Origin: Ruminiclostridium sp.
GTDB lineage: Bacteria > Bacillota > Clostridia > DSM-8532
DNA: 10,566 nucleotides
NCBI GenBank assembly: GCA_003535195.1
Contig: DOHN01000191.1
Coordinates: 1-10,566 of the forward strand
Direction of reading: 5' to 3'
The position numbers and the translations under genes were made by a program. Every line of letters starts with the position of its first letter. Position 1 is the first letter of the stretch. The notes under the pieces are model-generated. The model did not search any database, was not told where the DNA came from, and saw only the letters and a program-made list of their open reading frames with translations. This document shows, piece after piece, positions 1-6,632 of this stretch.

Positions 1-25
1 TTCTCTGTTAAAACTCTAATTTATT

Positions 26-646
26 TTACTGATCCATTAATTGAAACTGGGAGAAAGAAACCGAATCCCTGAAAGAAACAGAAGAATAATCATTAAAGGC
101 CAAATGAAGGCCCCTGGCAATAATATCCGCCATTCTCATGACCACCGACAGCCTTGTGCTTTGGAGCACCAGAAAGTCCATAAATCCCCCGGTGTTGACC
201 ACTCCTGTAATGTGCATATCACCTACGGCGGGCAGCTCTTTTTTAAGCCCCGCTCCCGGCTTTATCGGCCCTTTCCCGACCGTTATGCAGCCGACATGGT
301 CCAATACCCCGAGAGATGCGTCGACCGCGACCAAATAAGCTCCGGGATGAAGCGCAAGCGCATTTACCAGTGTTTCTTTCAGATTCCTTGCATGAACCGG
401 ATTATCCAGCGTACCATAGACGTGAATTCCGTTTAATCGCCATTTAACCAGCATGTCACCTACCAGAGGTCCCAGGGAATCCCCTGTTGACCGGTCGGTT
501 CCAATACACATGACAACAATGGGACGTTCCGCGGCAATATTCTTTCTGCTGCTGATTCCGGCTGAACCCATTGTTTCTGTGACCGCTCGTGCCACCCTGA
601 ATGCAGCAAATTTATCATCGGCTTTAAAATATCCTTTACCGTCCAA
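26..646 (-). CDS. yyaC: YyaC-family spore protease-like protein (sporulation protein)
   Basis: A 206-residue protein of the YyaC family, found in endospore formers and distantly related to the germination protease GPR. The signature CIGTDRSTGDSLGPLVG lies at residues 47-63, followed by HVYGTLDNPVHA (75-86), AVDASLG (107-113), the block GKGPIKPGAG (124-133) and GDMHITGVVN (142-151). Length is close to the family norm of about 200. The only in-frame initiator that gives a normal N-terminus is TTG at 644-646. GGAAGGG lies about 11 bases upstream, a loose ribosome binding site, so the start is less certain than the identity. The gene follows tex by 95 bases and may be cotranscribed with it. The last 20 or so residues beyond the conserved core are polar and not recognisable. 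The precise substrate of YyaC proteins is not settled. Family assignment is firm. Confidence 0.9.
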   Translation of the reverse strand: MDGKGYFKADDKFAAFRVARAVTETMGSAGISSRKNIAAERPIVVMCIGTDRSTGDSLGPLVGDMLVKWRLNGIHVYGTLDNPVHARNLKETLVNALALHPGAYLVAVDASLGVLDHVGCITVGKGPIKPGAGLKKELPAVGDMHITGVVNTGGFMDFLVLQSTRLSVVMRMADIIARGLHLAFNDYSSVSFRDSVSFSQFQLMDQ

Positions 647-741
647 ATAAAACGCAACCCTTCCGCAAAAGCGCCAATACTCAATAAATAAGTATTCCCG
701 TTGCCTGTCCCAATATGCAGAAGGTCATAAGGATTGATTTT

Positions 742-2898
742 CTATTTCATTCCCTTCATTGAAAGCGATATTCGTTTTCTTTTGGCATCCACATCTAAAA
801 CCCTCACCTTTACAATATCGCCCACCGCTACCGCGTCCATCGCATTCTTCACAAAACGGTCGGAAAGCTCAGAGATATGAACCAGGCCATCCTGGTGGAC
901 GCCGATATCCACAAATGCGCCAAAATCCACCACATTCCGGACGGTTCCGTCCAGGATCATGTCGGGCTTCAGATCGGCGATATCCATCACATCCTCGGAT
1001 AATAAGGGCGGCGGCAGCTCATCGCGCGGATCCCTGCCGGGCTTTAAAAGCTCGCTGATCATATCCTGCAGAGTCGGCACGCCCACGCCTATTTCCGCTG
1101 CAACCTTTTCAATGCCCAGCTTTTCAACCTCGGTTCTCAGGTTATCGAGCCTCTTTTTAGAAATCTCCTCCAGGGTATGGCCGGTAAGCTTCAAAAGAGC
1201 TTTACAAGCCTCATAGGACTCGGGATGGACGGAGGTATTGTCCAGGATATTTTCGGTCCCAGGTATTCTCAAAAAGCCCGCACACTGCTGGAATGTCTTA
1301 TCTCCCAGCTTTTTGACCTTCAAAAGCTCCTTTCGGGCTTTAAAGCCCCCGCTGACCTCCCGGTATTCCACAATATTTCCCGCAACCGTTGAATTGATGC
1401 CGGCCACATAGGACAGCAATGATGGGGAAGCCGTATTCAAATCCACTCCCACATTATTGACGCAGCTTTCGACAACACCGGATAAGGCCTCTCCCAGCCT
1501 TTTTTGATTCATGTCGTGCTGATATTGGCCTACGCCAATGGCTTTGGGGTCAATCTTAACAAGTTCGGCCAGAGGATCTTGAAGACGGCGTGCAATAGAA
1601 ACCGCACTCCGAAGCGAAACATCAAATTCCGGAAATTCCTCGGCGCCGAGCTTTGAGGCCGAGTATACGGAAGCCCCCGCTTCGCTGACGACCATGTAAC
1701 GGACTTTTCTGTCCAATGTTCGAATCACACCGGCTGCGAAAATCTCCGTTTCCCGGGACGCGGTTCCGTTGCCTATGGCAATGATATCCACACGGTATTT
1801 GGCAATAAGGGCTTTTAAAGCGGCTGTGGCCTCCGCCGTCTTATTTTGGGGCGGTGTGGGATATATGACGCCGGTATGGAGAACGCTTCCTGTCTCAGTC
1901 ACAACCGCGAGCTTGCAGCCTGTCCTGTAAGCGGGATCCAGCCCCAGAACCACCCTTCCCTTTACAGGGGGCTGTAATAGGAGATTTCTCAAATTTTCGG
2001 AAAACACTTTTATAGCCTGCTCCGAGGCGGCCTCGGTAAGGCCTCCCCGGATTTCGTTCTCAATGGAGGGAGCAATTAGACGGCGGTAAGCGTCTTCAAT
2101 CGCTTTTTCAATGGGATCCCTAAAGATCGAGCCGGTTTTCGAGAGCGTCCGGCTTTTAAGCCAATCAATGATCCTTATTTCAGGAGCTTCCAGCTTAACT
2201 GAAAGGAACTCTTCCTTCTCCCCCCGGTTAATGGCCAGCACCCTATGGGGCAATATTTTTTGTACCGGTTCCTTAAAATCGTAATACATCCGGTAGGGCG
2301 AATCCTCTTCCTTTTTTGCGGCAGTGATTAAAACGCCCTCCTTAAAGGTCAGCTCGCGGATGGCCCTTCTGTATTGCGCGTTGTCGGATATGGTTTCGGC
2401 GATAATATCCATAGCGCCGGCAAGGGCTTCTTCCGCCGTCTCCACGCCTTTCTCCGGATCAATGAAATCCGAGGCAATTAATAGCACGTCGCCCTTTGTA
2501 AGTTTCTGTGCATAAATGATCACGGCAAGGGGTTCCAATCCTTTTTCCCGGGCTATGGATGCCCTGGTACGGCGCTTAGGCTTAAATGGACGGTAGATAT
2601 CCTCTATTTCCTGCAATGAATCCGCTTTATTCAAGCTTTCATTGATTTCAGCCGTAAGCTTTTCCTGGGACTCAATCAGGCGGCGGACCTCTTCACGGCG
2701 GCTTTCCAGGTTTCTCAAATACATAAGCCTGTCATAAAGCTCCCGCAATACCTGATCGTCCAGCCCGCCCGTGACCTCCTTGCGATATCGGGCAATAAAA
2801 GGAATGGTATTGCCTTCGTCAATGAGCTTTACCGCGCTGTCAACCTGCGCTTGCCTAATAGAAAGCTCTTTGGCGAGCCTTGTTAAAATATCGGTCAT
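742..2898 (-). CDS. tex: Tex family RNA-binding transcription accessory protein
   Basis: A 718-residue Tex protein, a usual full length for the family. Tex is a cytoplasmic nucleic-acid-binding factor linked to transcription and RNA turnover. Domains seen in order: an N-terminal helical Tex_N region with the motif EGNTIPFIARYRKE (28-41) and IYRPFKPKRRTRA (101-113); a YqgF/RNase H-like fold from about 314 (VVLGLDPAYRTGCKLAVV, 316-333) to about 450; GVGQYQHDM (455-463); helix-hairpin-helix repeats around 483-560 (VGVDLNTASPSLLSYVAGI); and a C-terminal S1 RNA-binding domain from about 644 to 716 (VVDFGAFVDIG, LVHISELS). ATG at 2896-2898 has an excellent GGAGGA site six bases upstream. It has its own promoter and is separated from the flagellar genes by a terminator. 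Nothing looks truncated. Confidence 0.97.
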   Translation of the reverse strand: MTDILTRLAKELSIRQAQVDSAVKLIDEGNTIPFIARYRKEVTGGLDDQVLRELYDRLMYLRNLESRREEVRRLIESQEKLTAEINESLNKADSLQEIEDIYRPFKPKRRTRASIAREKGLEPLAVIIYAQKLTKGDVLLIASDFIDPEKGVETAEEALAGAMDIIAETISDNAQYRRAIRELTFKEGVLITAAKKEEDSPYRMYYDFKEPVQKILPHRVLAINRGEKEEFLSVKLEAPEIRIIDWLKSRTLSKTGSIFRDPIEKAIEDAYRRLIAPSIENEIRGGLTEAASEQAIKVFSENLRNLLLQPPVKGRVVLGLDPAYRTGCKLAVVTETGSVLHTGVIYPTPPQNKTAEATAALKALIAKYRVDIIAIGNGTASRETEIFAAGVIRTLDRKVRYMVVSEAGASVYSASKLGAEEFPEFDVSLRSAVSIARRLQDPLAELVKIDPKAIGVGQYQHDMNQKRLGEALSGVVESCVNNVGVDLNTASPSLLSYVAGINSTVAGNIVEYREVSGGFKARKELLKVKKLGDKTFQQCAGFLRIPGTENILDNTSVHPESYEACKALLKLTGHTLEEISKKRLDNLRTEVEKLGIEKVAAEIGVGVPTLQDMISELLKPGRDPRDELPPPLLSEDVMDIADLKPDMILDGTVRNVVDFGAFVDIGVHQDGLVHISELSDRFVKNAMDAVAVGDIVKVRVLDVDAKRKRISLSMKGMK

Positions 2899-2927
2899 AA
2901 AATTCCTCCATCATTTATGATATGCCA

Positions 2928-2955
2928 ATTATATCATGATTATCAGGGGCATCAA
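2928..2955 (-). promoter_or_regulatory. Sigma-A-like promoter of tex
   Basis: On the minus strand, a -35 TTGATG (2950-2955) and a perfect -10 TATAAT (2928-2933) are separated by 16 bases. The tex ATG lies about 30 bases downstream of the -10. The -10 is flanked by a 7-base inverted repeat (ATGATAT at 2917-2923 and ATATCAT at 2931-2937). That could be an operator, but the region is AT-rich, so I give it little weight. Confidence 0.6.
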
Positions 2956-3017
2956 ATCATGGCGCCCGTATCACTCACGGCACTTTAGCGTCAGTAGAAC
3001 AAATAAAAGTGCGGTTC

Positions 3018-3056
3018 AAAAAGAGCAAGAACATTCTATTTAAAGAAGTTCTTGCT
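3018..3056 (-). terminator. Rho-independent terminator after the flagellar cluster
   Basis: On the minus strand, AGCAAGAAC (read from 3056-3048) pairs with GTTCTTGCT (3032-3024) around a 15-base A/T-rich loop, and a CTTTTTG tract (3023-3017) follows. It lies about 85 bases beyond the stop of the rod-binding protein gene and before the tex promoter, so it separates flagellar transcription from tex. Confidence 0.75.
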
Positions 3057-3139
3057 GCTGATTATTTAAAAATGCTTTTTTTCAGTAAAGATAAGATATG
3101 TATACATAACAAAACTAAAAAGGCCAGTGGGAAAAGCCA

Positions 3140-3508
3140 TTATTTTTTAGTTTGGAGCTTGTAGGTTTTATCCATCTTGGCGCTGAGCTGGTTATACATC
3201 ATATCAGAAATGCCCATGCCGCGCCTGCTTGCGAGCTCCATGAGCTCGTCATCCAGCATATCCTCAAAAATACTGCGGGCGTTGCTTTTTTCGGTAAGTC
3301 CGCCATCCGGCACTGTGGCCTTCATCTGCTTATAAAGCATCTGCAGCATAATTTTCTCAAAATCGTTGCATACCTCTTTAAGCTCTTTTTTGTCCCCCTC
3401 GTCGAAGGCTTTCTGCAAAGCGCTCTCAAAATCGGAGGCTTCCGTCTGAGCCTGGCCGTTTTTTACTGTATCAAGATAATTGATTGGTCCCAATCCCTGT
3501 ATTTCCAT
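3140..3508 (-). CDS. flgJ: FlgJ-type rod-binding protein (no muramidase domain)
   Basis: A 122-residue protein matching the rod-binding domain of FlgJ, which helps assemble the flagellar rod in the cell envelope. The conserved core runs from about residue 42 to 110 and includes CNDFEKIMLQMLYKQMKATV, then FEDMLDDELMELASRRGMGI. The peptidoglycan hydrolase domain found in enterobacterial FlgJ is absent, as is common for Firmicutes forms. The N-terminal 40 residues are polar and variable. ATG at 3506-3508 follows a GAGGAG site by about six bases. It starts 32 bases after the FlgG-like gene, in the same direction, so the two are probably cotranscribed. The family call is confident. The symbol flgJ is used for the rod-binding half only. 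Confidence 0.85.
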   Translation of the reverse strand: MEIQGLGPINYLDTVKNGQAQTEASDFESALQKAFDEGDKKELKEVCNDFEKIMLQMLYKQMKATVPDGGLTEKSNARSIFEDMLDDELMELASRRGMGISDMMYNQLSAKMDKTYKLQTKK

Positions 3509-3540
3509 ACCTGTCTCCTCAAGTTAATTGTCCCGCCGGT

Positions 3541-4344
3541 TTATCTTCGCAGGTTGTTGGCGGTCTGCAGCATTTCGTCCGAGGTGGTAATGGCTTTTGA
3601 ATTGAGCTCATAAGCTCTTTGGGCCGTGATCAGCTTAACCATCTCTTCCACAACCTGAACATTGGAAGACTCAAGAAAGTAGTTTCTGATGGTGCTGGGG
3701 CTGTCTGTATCGCTGTCTAAAACAGCCTCGCCTGTGGCCCCATTGCTTTTGTACAGGTTTCCTCCCATGGCTTCTAAGCCCTGGGGATTTTCAAACTGAA
3801 AAAGACCTATAAATTGGCCCGTTGTCAGGCCTATGCCCGTTTCAGGGTCCTTGTACATAATTTCTCCGCTCGGCTGAATTTCGTAGCTGTCCAAGTCATA
3901 ATCCAGGTAGATCTCAATGCCGTCCTGGTCAAGAACAGGGTATCCGCTGGAATTAGTGAGCATCTTGCCCTCGTCGGTCATCCCCACCTTAAAGCTCCCG
4001 TCCCGGGTATAATAGGTGTTTCCGTCAGCCCCCCGGACTGTGAAGAATGCATCCCCGACAATAGCCATGTCAAGCTTATTGCTGGTTTGCTCTAAATTAC
4101 CCGAAGCGAAATCTCTTACAGTTGCCCGGGTCACCACGCCATGGCCTACCTGAAGATTGACCGGTCTCTGGTCATTTTCTCCCGAATATGCTTTTTGCAT
4201 GGTAACATATAAAAGATCTTCAAATTCGGCTTTTTCTTTTTTATATCCGGTAGTCGATACATTTGCCAGATTATTTGAAATGGTATCGATGGAAAACTGC
4301 ATTGCCTTCATGCCTGATGCAGCGGTCCAGAGTGATCTCATCAT
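3541..4344 (-). CDS. flhP: Flagellar basal-body rod protein, FlgG/FlhP type
   Basis: A 267-residue flagellar rod/hook family protein, exported by the flagellar type III apparatus and built into the axial rod. The N-terminal rod signature is clear (MRSLWTAASGMKAMQ, then DTISNNLANVSTTGYKKEKA at 20-39). The middle carries the hook-family F-V-R-G-A-DGNTYYTRDGSF block. The C-terminal coiled region FLESSNVQVVEEMVKLI and AQRAYELNSKAI is the usual family ending. It is closer to FlgG than to FlgF in the YVTMQKAYS and VGHGVV segments. The gene order mbl - flhO - flhP known from Bacillus supports the flhP name. Start at ATG 4342-4344, followed by a second ATG, with AAAGGTG eight bases upstream. Full length. 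Confidence 0.92.
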   Translation of the reverse strand: MMRSLWTAASGMKAMQFSIDTISNNLANVSTTGYKKEKAEFEDLLYVTMQKAYSGENDQRPVNLQVGHGVVTRATVRDFASGNLEQTSNKLDMAIVGDAFFTVRGADGNTYYTRDGSFKVGMTDEGKMLTNSSGYPVLDQDGIEIYLDYDLDSYEIQPSGEIMYKDPETGIGLTTGQFIGLFQFENPQGLEAMGGNLYKSNGATGEAVLDSDTDSPSTIRNYFLESSNVQVVEEMVKLITAQRAYELNSKAITTSDEMLQTANNLRR

Positions 4345-4414
4345 GGTCTGTTCACCTTTTTCTTTCGGACATCCCTATCCTTAATATTCTACTTCCTGTA
4401 AAATTCCTTTACTA

Positions 4415-4443
4415 TTTATAAGAAAGTTCTAAATCATTGTCAC
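4415..4443 (-). promoter_or_regulatory. Possible sigma-A-like promoter of the FlgG/FlhP-type gene
   Basis: In the 120-base gap before the FlgG-like gene, the minus strand carries GTGACA (4438-4443) and TATAAA (4415-4420) spaced by 17 bases. Each hexamer has one mismatch to consensus. This would allow flhP and flgJ to be transcribed apart from the upstream FlgF-like gene. It is only a motif match. Confidence 0.4.
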
Positions 4444-4464
4444 AGGAGCTATCCTCTTGACAAA

Positions 4465-5244
4465 CTATAATCTGCCTACTTCGTTCACTGCCTTTTCAAG
4501 GGTGGAATCCTGGTATTGAATCATCTTTTGATTGGATTCATAGGCCCGGAGAACAGTGATCATTTCAACCATTTCTTTAACAGAATCCACATTGGAGCGC
4601 TCTAAAAAGCCCTGTTGCAAGGTCCCTTCAAATGCGGCGTCCCGGCTTTCCCCGGCAGCGGTTATAAGATTATTTCCGTATTTTTGTAAAGATTCAGGAT
4701 TTTCAAATTTGCGGATTCTTAAGATATCAATGGTCTCACCATTTTGTATCACTTCGCCATTTTCAGTGATGGTAAAGTCTGAGCCATTTAAATAGATGGT
4801 GCCGTTATTGCCCATAACAGGATAGCCATCCTTTGTGACAAGCATGCCTGTGGGACTCAGTTTAAAGGAGCCGTCCCTGGTGTAATATTCACGGAACTGG
4901 TTGTTGTTATCGGGCACAGCGACACAGAAAAAAGCACCGTCGTCGCCGTTGATGGCAACATCAGTACTCATCCCGGTATTTTCAAAGGATCCTTGAGTAT
5001 AATCGGTATGAACCTCAGAGATATCATTGTATAGGGTCATATTCCCGATATCGGCAGGTCTGCCCGGAGGAATATTGCCTGTATCGGAGAAGCGTTTTGC
5101 CAATACGTCGGAAAATTCTTCAAATACTACGGTATCTTTCTTATATCCATTGGTATTTACATTAGCCATATTGTTTGACACAGTATCCATCTTCCTGTTG
5201 AGGGTAAGCATACTGTATCCGGATGTATATAACCCTCTGATCAT
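4465..5244 (-). CDS. flhO: Flagellar basal-body rod protein, FlgF/FlhO type
   Basis: A 259-residue member of the flagellar rod/hook family. N-terminal signature: MIRGLYTSGYSMLTL, then SNNMANVNTNGYKKDT (23-38). The middle has YYTRDGSFKLSPTGMLVT, and the C-terminal helix has ERSNVDSVKEMVEMI and LRAYESNQKM. Such proteins form the proximal or distal rod and pass through the flagellar export channel. It lies between mbl and the FlgG-like gene, the position of flhO in Bacillus, which is the basis for the symbol. ATG at 5242-5244 follows AAAGGGG by about 11 bases. A sigma-D-like promoter sits just upstream. Full length, with no visible defects. FlgF versus FlgG naming is uncertain because the paralogues are similar. 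Confidence 0.9.
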   Translation of the reverse strand: MIRGLYTSGYSMLTLNRKMDTVSNNMANVNTNGYKKDTVVFEEFSDVLAKRFSDTGNIPPGRPADIGNMTLYNDISEVHTDYTQGSFENTGMSTDVAINGDDGAFFCVAVPDNNNQFREYYTRDGSFKLSPTGMLVTKDGYPVMGNNGTIYLNGSDFTITENGEVIQNGETIDILRIRKFENPESLQKYGNNLITAAGESRDAAFEGTLQQGFLERSNVDSVKEMVEMITVLRAYESNQKMIQYQDSTLEKAVNEVGRL

Positions 5245-5292
5245 AAGGTTTTAAACCCCTTTTTCAATTTCTGGAATTATCTTCTGTTCCAT

Positions 5293-5320
5293 ATATCGGC
5301 TTATTGCCGTATAAACATTA
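5293..5320 (-). promoter_or_regulatory. Sigma-D (FliA)-like promoter before the rod genes
   Basis: The minus strand carries GCCGATAT (5293-5300), a near-perfect match to the flagellar sigma-D -10 element GCCGATAA. TAAT (5317-5320), resembling the TAAA -35 element, lies 16 bases upstream. It is placed between mbl and the FlgF/FlhO-like gene, where a flagellar-class promoter is expected. The -35 match is weaker than the -10. Confidence 0.55.
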
Positions 5321-5331
5321 GATATTTTCAC

Positions 5332-6363
5332 TTACCGGCCATATATTCCAGTTTCAGCAGGGTTACTTTTTTTTAAGATATCCAGGTTATCCAGTGTCTT
5401 TCCTGTTCCGATGGCCACACAGGACACTGCTTCATCGGCAATGATCACGTCAATGCCCGTTTTGTATGACAGGAGCTTGTCCAGCCCGTAAATCAGGCTT
5501 CCTCCGCCCGTCATGACAATACCCCTGTCGCTGATATCGGCCGCGAGCTCGGGCGGCGTCCTCTCAAGCACCGAATGGACCGCTTCAATAATGTTGGAAA
5601 CTGGCTCTTCAAGAGCCTCCATAAGCTCGGTTGAGGAAACGCTGATGGTTTTGGGAAGGCCCGATACCAGGTTTCGTCCCCGAATATCCATAGAGATTTC
5701 CTTCTCTCTTGGGAAAACCGTCCCGATATTGATTTTAAGCTCTTCTGCCGTTCTTTCTCCAACCATGACATTGTGCTTTTTGCGCATATACCGCACAATG
5801 GCTTCATCAATTTTGTCCCCGGCCACCTTGATGGATGAGCTGACAACGATTCCGCCCAGAGAGATAACGGCAATATCGGTAGTACCGCCGCCAATATCCA
5901 CCACCATGCTTCCGCAAGCCTTGGTAATGTCAATACCTGCGCCAATAGCCGCTGCAATGGGCTCTTCAATCAGGTAGGTCTTTCTTGCGCCTGCCTGTAT
6001 GGCGGCGTCTTCAACAGCGCGTTTTTCAACCTCGGTAACGCCTGAAGGGACACAGATCATAACCCTGGGCTTAAAAAGCTTAAAAAAGCTTTTGGCACAG
6101 ACCTTATTCAGAAAATGCTTGAGCATTTTTTCAGTCACATGATAATCTGAAATAACGCCATCCCGTAAGGGGCGTATGGCCACAATATTTCCCGGGGTTC
6201 TGCCCAGCATCTTCCGGGCTTCTTCACCAACCGCCAGAATCCTGTCACTATTTTTATCTATTGCCACAACCGACGGTTCCTGAAGGACGATCCCTTTGCC
6301 CTTAACATATACCAGAATCGTTGCGGTTCCTAAATCTATACCAATATCCATCCCAAGTCCCAA
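5332..6363 (-). CDS. mbl: MreB/Mbl family rod-shape cytoskeletal protein
   Basis: A 343-residue bacterial actin that forms membrane-associated filaments guiding lateral wall synthesis. Actin-fold ATP-binding motifs are clear: phosphate 1 DIGIDLGTA (6-14), phosphate 2 VVDIGGGTTDIAVISLGG (154-171), the IEEPIAAAIGAGI segment (132-144) and the adenosine motif VMTGGGSLIYGLD (283-295). Position immediately after spoIIID and before flhO/flhP favours Mbl (or MreBH) over MreB proper, which usually heads an mreBCD cluster. The chosen start is TTG at 6361-6363, with AAAGGGG nine bases upstream. It yields an N-terminus of normal length; the alternative ATG at 6349-6351 would shorten it by four residues and lacks a good ribosome site. 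Its own promoter lies downstream of the spoIIID terminator, so the mobile element should not silence it. Confidence 0.95.
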   Translation of the reverse strand: MGLGMDIGIDLGTATILVYVKGKGIVLQEPSVVAIDKNSDRILAVGEEARKMLGRTPGNIVAIRPLRDGVISDYHVTEKMLKHFLNKVCAKSFFKLFKPRVMICVPSGVTEVEKRAVEDAAIQAGARKTYLIEEPIAAAIGAGIDITKACGSMVVDIGGGTTDIAVISLGGIVVSSSIKVAGDKIDEAIVRYMRKKHNVMVGERTAEELKINIGTVFPREKEISMDIRGRNLVSGLPKTISVSSTELMEALEEPVSNIIEAVHSVLERTPPELAADISDRGIVMTGGGSLIYGLDKLLSYKTGIDVIIADEAVSCVAIGTGKTLDNLDILKKSNPAETGIYGR

Positions 6364-6403
6364 TCTCTACAACCCCTTTTCCTATTAATTGTATACAAAT
6401 TTT

Positions 6404-6432
6404 ATCTTATCAATATATTTCCCATAGTTCAA
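6404..6432 (-). promoter_or_regulatory. Sigma-A-like promoter of mbl
   Basis: On the minus strand, -35 TTGAAC (6427-6432) and -10 TAAGAT (6404-6409) are spaced by exactly 17 bases. The pair sits between the spoIIID terminator and the mbl start, giving a leader of about 35 bases. Confidence 0.6.
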
Positions 6433-6461
6433 TAGCTAATAGAAATTCTGCCCGGACATGC

Positions 6462-6486
6462 AAAAAGTCGGTATTAACCGACTTTT
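6462..6486 (-). terminator. Rho-independent terminator of spoIIID
   Basis: A perfect 10-bp stem: AAAAGTCGGT (read from 6486) pairs with ACCGACTTTT around a 4-base loop, followed by a run of T on the minus strand (6466-6462). The spoIIID stop codon TAA (6474-6476) falls inside the loop, so the gene ends within its own terminator. With the element inserted, the same hairpin would end recombinase transcription. Confidence 0.85.
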
Positions 6487-6632
6487 CTGCCATCTCTGCC
6501 ATATTTCATCCTTGTTGCTTCGCCTCCACGGATATGACGTTCCGCTTTGTTTTCATCCAGTATCCTTTTTACTTGCCCCGCCATGGACGGATCCAGCTTT
6601 GAAAGTCTCTCCGTTACATCTTTGTGAACGGT
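6474..6632 (-). pseudogene. spoIIID: 3' fragment of spoIIID, split by the mobile element
   Basis: Reading the minus strand from 6632, 52 codons and a TAA stop encode the C-terminal part of SpoIIID, the mother-cell DNA-binding regulator that acts with sigma-E and leads to sigma-K. Recognisable blocks are TVHKDVTERLSKLDPSMAG, QVKRILDENKAERHIRGG and EATRMKY. They align with B. subtilis SpoIIID from about Thr36 onward (STVHKDLTERL, INPDLANEVKEILD, RHLRGGEATKLKY). Homology ends abruptly upstream of the ACC codon at 6630-6632: the expected Ser is replaced by element sequence. About 35 N-terminal codons, including the start and most of the HTH, are missing and should lie at the far end of the element. 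The fragment is out of frame with, and overlapped by, the recombinase 3' end. It is followed by mbl, the usual neighbour. It may be a reversible split gene rather than a dead one. Confidence 0.93.

Noticed and set aside
460..741. Minus-strand frame continuing after the tex stop codon (in frame with tex) into yyaC
   Set aside because: A tex stop-codon readthrough or separate gene was considered, but the frame overlaps the strongly conserved yyaC core, shows no recognisable family and lacks a ribosome site.
3013..3020. GGTTCAAA near the flagellar terminator, identical to the iteron-like unit
   Set aside because: A single 8-mer in a chromosomal intergenic region with no second copy nearby; chance match.
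4439..4465. Imperfect hairpin near the end of the FlgF/FlhO-like gene (TTGTCA/TGACAA arms)
   Set aside because: Stem is interrupted and no T tract follows, so it is not a supportable terminator; it also overlaps a possible promoter.
5511..5969. Minus-strand 152-codon frame inside mbl
   Set aside because: A shadow of the mbl coding sequence in another frame; mbl has intact actin motifs throughout.
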